A DNA stretch of 64,000 bases from Dillenia suffruticosa (taxonomy: Eukaryota > Streptophyta > Magnoliopsida > Dilleniales > Dilleniaceae), in contig JAVTVX010000001.1 of NCBI GenBank assembly GCA_033439265.1, forward strand, positions 513,501-577,500, written 5' to 3'. Below the pieces are notes generated by a model. That model did no database searches. It was not told the DNA's origin and saw only the letters and a list, made by a program, of their open reading frames with translations. Both the position numbers and the translations under genes were made by a program. Positions 58,253 to 64,000 of this stretch are shown in pieces; the first letter of the stretch is position 1; each line of letters opens with the position of its first letter.

Positions 58253-60662
58253 ATGAGTGGTAAACTCTTCAACATTTTCCAATCCAAAAAGGATTGATAT
58301 TTGGGACACCGATACTCCTGTAGGAAGGTTGGCATGGGACATTTAGTCCCTGAAAAAAGCAAAGAAAATCGAGTGTTCAGATCGGGACAATTCTTCCTCT
58401 GGCTCCCCCACCATAGAATTACATCTTTTTGTTGAATCACAGGATTATCCTGTTCAAGGGTTAATTAATATTTTGCACATGGAGGGGTTTTTTATGGCTA
58501 AAGTCACATATATCATATTTATGTTTCTTCAATATCGACCTTTTATAAAATAATTTATGTCTTGGAGTCCAATTCTAAAATTTTAGAGCATAAACTCTTG
58601 TTTAGTTCATTTCGAAATTCTTTCATTATTATTATTATTCAGATTATCACTTTTTTTTGGAGTCGGATCGGATGCTATAGTTCATTGTATTATCATTCAG
58701 TTGTACTGAATTTAAATATGATCCTACTTTTATTTTAATTGACAAAGGTTGCCAAAGCATGAGGGAAACATGTGATAAGAATTTATAGGAATTTGGATTA
58801 CCAAATTTATGGGCAATAGCAGATGAGAACAATGAAGTGGACCAGCGAGGAAGCATCCTTATAGGTCATAAAGTCCCCTGGGTTTATGATAAGTGTGAAG
58901 TAAAGTAGAGGTTGTTAAATTGAAGATGAGGAGAAGGGCATTCTTATTATCGTGAGACATGACGAAATCATAGGCATGGGGAGGGGGGGGGGGGAAGAAT
59001 AAGAGGTGTCCTTCATCTTTCTGAAAAAAGAAAAAATATGGATGTTTCCATAACCAAAAGCAAATAACAAAAAACAACACACCACATATTTAGGCACACT
59101 CCCGGAAATAAAGAAGAGGTTATGCGAAGTTTTTTGTTTTCTCACGTTATCGCTCTGCTCTGCGCCGCCTTCATCTTATACCTTAACTAACTTTTCAAAT
59201 TCTAATGCCTCAAGCAACCAACACCCTACAATCAAATACCCGCCTCCGTGCTAATGGTTCTCTAGATTACAGGTTTTTAGCTACACTTTACTACCCTTCT
59301 AGGCCTATCCCCCCACCTCTCTATGTTTCATCGCAATTACATTTTCCACTGAGATATGGATAATTCAATTAGATCAAATGAGTCGAGAATTCATTTTTGT
59401 GTAATAGTTCGAACCAACATACTTTTATCAATTCTTGATAAATTACATCTTAAAAGGGGACGTTCGGAATATGAATTATTTAACTAATTTGGTTTAAATA
59501 CTATAAGTTTTATTTAGCGGTTAGTTTTTTTTCGATATTTGTATTTTTAATACCCAAAATTCAAAGTCGAAATATTAGTTAAATGATAGATTTTCATAAT
59601 AATGTTTTAATTTATTAATTCGTCTTAGTAATTAACCCAACTGATAAACCGATATTGAAAGTGAATCATGGTATTGATTGATTTATTTCTTTTTTAAGTA
59701 AAGAATAGTTATCTTAGGCTTGAGCTCCAGTGAATAAGTTATGAATTTACAAAGCAAGAGGAAGAACCAGGCCTACTTTTTCAATGTTACTTATCATGTG
59801 CCAAGTGGTAAGCGTCTTCCTTGGTTAATGCGCTGAACAACGGCCCCGTGTAATTGGCTCGCCAGGCCGATCTTTCTTTACAACCATCTTGGCCGAGCTT
59901 GTTAGGCCAGACAAGCAGGCATGGCATGTATTCAATATGTTATCGAAGTGGTTCCAAGAAACAAAAACACAGCCAACTTCGAGTTTGAGTTCATATCTAC
60001 AAAAACGTATTATCATATTGAAAGGAAGCAACAAAACCAATAAAATGGCTCACATTCATGTGAGGCTATCGTGTTTGAATTTGTTGGTGGGTTAAAGCTA
60101 GCTAATAAAGTAGTGGAGTTTGCGTCTTTCGTCCAAAAGAAGAGCTTAAAGCCTATACCACAAAACACAAGTTCATCTTTTATTTTACAAGCCTAAGCCT
60201 GAGGAGTTTAATTAATGTCCAACTCTCAATGTCCTCCCAAACTTCAAATTTTACTTTCGGACGAATGCATACATTCTTTTCTATTTTATTTGCTCAATAA
60301 ATTTGCTTACGCAAACAGCTTCATTAAATGGAATAGATCAGGTAGAGTTGTAATTTCTTTAGTTTATTTAGTGATTCAATCGGAAAAAGTTGCTCCTTTT
60401 AATGGAGTTGGCAGTGTATTTAATTTATTTAGTGATTATAGGGGAAAAATTCCCTTATATACATCAGGTTCAAAGATTTTTTTTAATAAAAAGAAATTAA
60501 TTTTCTTTTAGAAAAAGAAAACAGGTCGGGACATTTTGGTTAAACCAATCTAATATTCCAAAAGTACCATACTATTACCGAGGAAATGCCAATCTCTTCA
60601 AAGTTGGGCGCTGTTTTTTCTGAATTTAATCCCAAACTCCAAACTGCACTCAATTCCTCCTC

Positions 60663-60670
60663 TATAAATA
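60663..60670 (+). promoter_or_regulatory. TATA box of PG5
   Basis: TATAAATA, 121 bp upstream of the PG5 start, followed by a (CT)n leader at 60724-60753. Same arrangement as PG4. Confidence 0.75.
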
Positions 60671-60719
60671 CGCTTCAACCGCTTCAACTTCTTCACCACA
60701 ACATCAACGATCAACTCTC

Positions 60720-60758
<39 letters not shown>

Positions 60759-60790
60759 TCCAATATTCGACAGACACCTTAAACAACAAA

Positions 60791-61607
60791 ATGGTGAAGC
60801 ACATTAACCACATTGTCCTTTCCCTTATTCTATTCACCTTGATGTACCAGTCTTCATCAGCTTCAGTTACTTACAATGTGGTGAGTCTAGGAGCCAAAGC
60901 AGATGGCCAAACTGACTCAACCCAGTTCTTCCTCACCGCTTGGACCTCTGCTTGTGGCTCGGCTTCTCCTGCCACCATATATGTGCCCCAGGGCAGGTTC
61001 TTAGTTAAGAGTGCGCACTTCAATGGCGGGCACTGCAAGAACAATGCCATCACAGTTCGCATCGATGGCACTTTGGTCGCCCCTTCTGACTACAATGCCG
61101 TTGGGAAAGACGGTAATTGGCTCATTTTCGAGGCCGTTAATGGAGTTTCAATCTTCGGTGGGACGCTAGATGGCCAGGGGACTAGTCTGTGGACCTGCAA
61201 GAGATCTGGCAAGAGCTGTCCTTCAGGTGCAACGGTAGGTCCTTAAAATGACTAAAATGACTCTGAACTTAGTTATATTATAATTGAACGAGGATATTCA
61301 TGTCATTTCTGTTTGTGGGGCTCCCCGTCATGTGGATTAGTTAGAAGAAAGGGAAATTTGTAGGAGACATTTGCATATTAATTTCCTACGATTTTTTTTT
61401 GGGCACCATTTTCTCGGTACCTTGTGATACACAACATATAGATAGCAGACTAGGAGAAGCCCTTCCTACATTTTATGGAAAAATTTTGTTTTTGTTTCTT
61501 TTCCTTTATCAAATTTTAAACATGGGAAACTGTAGCCTCAAATGTTTCTTTTCTTCGCAATTTCTTAATTTTTTTTGTGGTTAGCCTGATGGGGTCCATT
61601 TTACTCT

Positions 61608-61706
<99 letters not shown>

Positions 61707-62760
61707 GACAACCTTTTCCCCTTCCATAATTTGGCAACACCCGGACAAAGTCAAATTTCAATGTCACATTGTTGCCATGCAAGAAAATTACAACCTTTTG
61801 ACGTTGGAACATGAGTTTAATAAAATTGTATTTTGTGTATTGCTGTGCAGTCACTGGAATTTTCCAACTCCAAGAATGTGGTGATCAGTGGATTAACGTC
61901 CCTAAACAGCCAAATGTTCCACATAGTGATCAACAGTTGCCAGAATGTTAAAGTGCAAGGCGTGAAGGTCTCAGCTTCCAGCGACAGCCCCAACACCGAT
62001 GGCATTCACATCGAGCAATCCTCCAGCGTCACAATTATGAGCTCCACAATCAAGACCGGTGATGATTGCATCTCAATTGGTCCAGGCACCACCAATTTGT
62101 GGATCGAGAACATCGCTTGTGGGCCTGGACACGGTATCAGGTAAGCAAAAATATTTCTATAGCCAGAAAATTAGATTTAATGTGGACCTACTCCTAACTG
62201 GTGGAATTCATTTTGTGGAATGCAGCATTGGAAGTTTGGGCAAGGATTTGAAAGAACCAGGTGTGCAAAATGTGACAGTTAAGACCGTTACATTTACGGG
62301 TACACAAAATGGAGTTAGGATTAAGTCTTGGGGTAGACCTAGCAGTGGCTTTGTTAAGGGGGCCCTTTTTCAACATTGTGTCATGGTTAATGTCCAAAAC
62401 CCTATTGTCATTGACCAAAATTACTGCCCTGGGGAAGAACATTGTCCTGGCCAGGTAATGTTTTCATTGAACAAGTTTTCTACATTGGACTCCTTCAAAT
62501 CGCTCTAATATTTCTGACTCGGCCTTCATTAATTTTTACAGGCTTCTGGGGTTAAAATCAGTGATGTAACATACCAAGACATTCATGGAACATCGGCAAC
62601 AGAGGTTGCAGTTAAATTTGATTGCAGTTCAAAAAATCCTTGCAGTGGGATAGTCCTGGAAGATGTGAAGCTCACTTATCAGAACAAAGCAGCCGAATCG
62701 AGCTGTGCCAATGCAGACGGATCAACTTCTGGTTTTGTTATACCATCAAGCTGTTTGTAA
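60791..62760 (+). CDS. Polygalacturonase PG5 (GH28), four exons
   Basis: Block B copy of PG4. Exons 60791-61234, 61851-62140, 62226-62454 and 62542-62760, GT-AG introns, 393 residues. The signal peptide ([16 protein letters not shown]...) has diverged most from PG4; the mature enzyme differs by scattered replacements such as NSP to DSP before NTDGIHI and IGQSSG to IEQSSS. All catalytic motifs (NTD, GDD, GHG, RIK in GVRIKSWGR) are intact, and there is no frameshift, so it should be functional. TATA box, CT-rich leader and splice sites are conserved. Intron 1 is 616 bp against 790 in PG4 and carries a 92-bp pure (CT)n tract. Confidence 0.95.
61611..61702. repeat. (CT)n microsatellite in PG5 intron 1
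   Basis: About 46 CT dinucleotides, nearly uninterrupted after 61612; counterpart of 28229-28340. Confidence 0.95.
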
Positions 62761-63049
62761 GAGAAAGAAGGGATTGGATCCAATACAGGAAAAAAAAATA
62801 ATAAAAATAATGTTCAATACTACCATAGTAGTAGTAGTAGGATGAGGATGAATCATTTTTTGTGCACATGTAATGTAATACTGCATTGTTGGGCTTTTCT
62901 TTGATTGGACCGTAATGCATTAGACCATTGGGCCTGCTTGTTTTCTGTCTTGTGATCACTAGGTTTCCTTCAGTTTGGGACAGATGTTTTACGAAAATTA
63001 CTGAAAATACCAATATATAATGGATTTATGAAAGTATGACATTCAAGAA

Positions 63050-64000
63050 TGTTTCTTTCTTCATACGTGTTCCCTCTTATCGCCAGACTGCTTCCCTTGG
63101 TTAAAGATCTTGATCATTCCAACAACAATGAAATTCCACCAAAATTTGGACAATGTACCGATTTGAATGTCCTATTGTTGAATGAAATCCAATTAACTGG
63201 ATCCATTTCCCAAGAACTTAATTTGCTCCCACGAATGCAAACAATCAATTGTCAGAGCCGGTGCCTGCTTTTGCTGGTGGTTTTTTCTGAGGAGGTCTGT
63301 GAAAAAAGTTAGGGATTTTGTGGCGGTCCTTTAGACCGGTGTAAGGAGGCTTCTCCTAGGATGTTTGATTGTTTCTTCACAAGTGAATTCATTGTAGGTT
63401 GGTCCATGTTCACACCTTTAGTTATGATTTTTTATGTTTTTCTTTGTGCCTAAAATTTCTTGTAAAGGAAGTCCATGACCAAAAGGCACAAGAATGATCA
63501 AAAGATCTAACGGCCAACAAAAGAAAAAGACTTGAGTGCATGAACACAGGTCTGGTTTCCTCTGTCAGTCTGTCCATGTCCCTAAAGTAATGTGCCCCAC
63601 TTCCGAAAAGATATTTTAGAACTTAATCATCGACATAGCTTATGCCAAAAGTGGAAAATGGATGTTCACTTGCATATTGGCTTTAGCAATCCTTTAGAAT
63701 GGAGAAGGTCGTAACCAGAATGAGTTTAGCAGATCTCGAGATAGCAAGTCATAATTTCAGTGATTGCAATGTGATTGGATTCAGAAAGATGGGAATAACT
63801 TACAAGGCAATACTCTTGGACGGAGTTTTCATAACTGTTAAGAGGCTTAACACTCTAGATCATTTGGACAAAAAATTTGAATTAAAACTTCTGACTCTGG
63901 GAAAATTGGAGCATGAAACATTGATTGTGCCATTGCTTGGATTTTTCTTGAAAATGGAAGAGCAAGTTTTGGAGTACAATTATATGGCATATGGAAACCA
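63050..64000 (+). pseudogene. LRR receptor-kinase pseudogene (BIR-like), block B, runs off window
   Basis: An LRR end (KFGQCTDLNVLLLNEIQLTGS) is followed, after a stop (VCEKS then TAG), by GFCGGPL and the membrane-proximal FIVGWSMFTPLVMIFYVFL, another stop, and from ATG 63699 an open frame with a kinase N-lobe: MEKVVTRMSLADLEIASHNF, NVIGFRKMGITYKA, FITVKRLN, KLEHETLIVPLLGF. The glycine loop has lost GxGxxG (GFRKMG) but the lysine in TVKRL is present. From memory, ADL..A..NFS followed by an altered loop is typical of BIR-type pseudokinases that regulate BAK1. The 5' half is missing and at least two stops interrupt it, so it is a pseudogene here, although the kinase frame stays open to the window end. 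Confidence 0.75.

Larger units (their letters stand above)
51168..60660. other. Block B intergenic spacer before PG5
   Basis: AT-rich DNA paralogous to 18.66-27.26 kb, with no recognised gene. It resumes directly after element 2 with GGCCAAGGTTGTGG (block A: GGCCAAGGCTGCGG, 18661). It holds B-only inserts at 52404-53262, about 53430-53965 and 57156-58252, plus microsatellites at 54787-54806 and 55630-55662. A stretch at 57540-57870 is almost pure A/T. Confidence 0.6.
41606..63410. repeat. Segmental duplication, block B
   Basis: Partner of 16950-30174, enlarged by element 2 (9.07 kb), the CACTA-like element and two smaller inserts. The left edge cuts through PG3 exon 1. Between the blocks there is only copia remnant with element 1 nested in it. 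Confidence 0.85.

Overview
The window is nuclear DNA from a flowering plant, most likely a eudicot. The evidence is a PLS-class pentatricopeptide-repeat gene, four-exon GH28 polygalacturonase genes with GT-AG introns, a BIR-type receptor-kinase remnant, Ty3/gypsy chromovirus and Ty1/copia retrotransposons primed by initiator tRNA-Met, several tRNA-derived SINEs, a LINE remnant and a CACTA-like element. The species cannot be named from sequence alone. Nothing prokaryotic (operon, CRISPR) was seen.

Layout. 0-2.3 kb: decayed LINE reverse transcriptase, then an Au-like SINE. 3.4-5.7 kb: an intronless PPR gene (+). 9.1-10.6 kb and 15.4-17.1 kb: two tandem polygalacturonases (PG1, PG2; minus). 17-27 kb: AT-rich intergenic DNA with SINE insertions. 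27.4-29.5 kb: PG4 (+), then a truncated receptor-kinase pseudogene. 30.2-41.6 kb: a copia remnant split by an old chromovirus (element 1). 41.6-42.0 kb: the 5' end of a broken polygalacturonase (PG3). 42.1-51.2 kb: a very young, gag-only gypsy element (element 2). 51-60.7 kb: intergenic DNA paralogous to 18.6-27.3 kb. 60.8-62.8 kb: PG5 (+). 63.05-64 kb: a second, longer receptor-kinase pseudogene running off the window.

The main organising fact is a segmental tandem duplication. Block A (about 16.95-30.17 kb) and block B (about 41.6-63.4 kb) carry the same order: PG on minus, about 10 kb of spacer, PG on plus, receptor-kinase remnant. Each block serves as the empty-site control for mobile DNA in the other: two SINEs are only in A; element 2, a CACTA-like element and two unclassified inserts are only in B.

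Functionally, PG1, PG2, PG4 and PG5 encode secreted pectin-degrading enzymes with identical exon 2-4 sizes (290, 229, 219 nt) and intact NTD, DD and GHG catalytic motifs. PG1 alone has RLK in place of the substrate-binding RIK. The PPR protein is a probable organelle RNA-editing or processing factor unrelated to the cluster.
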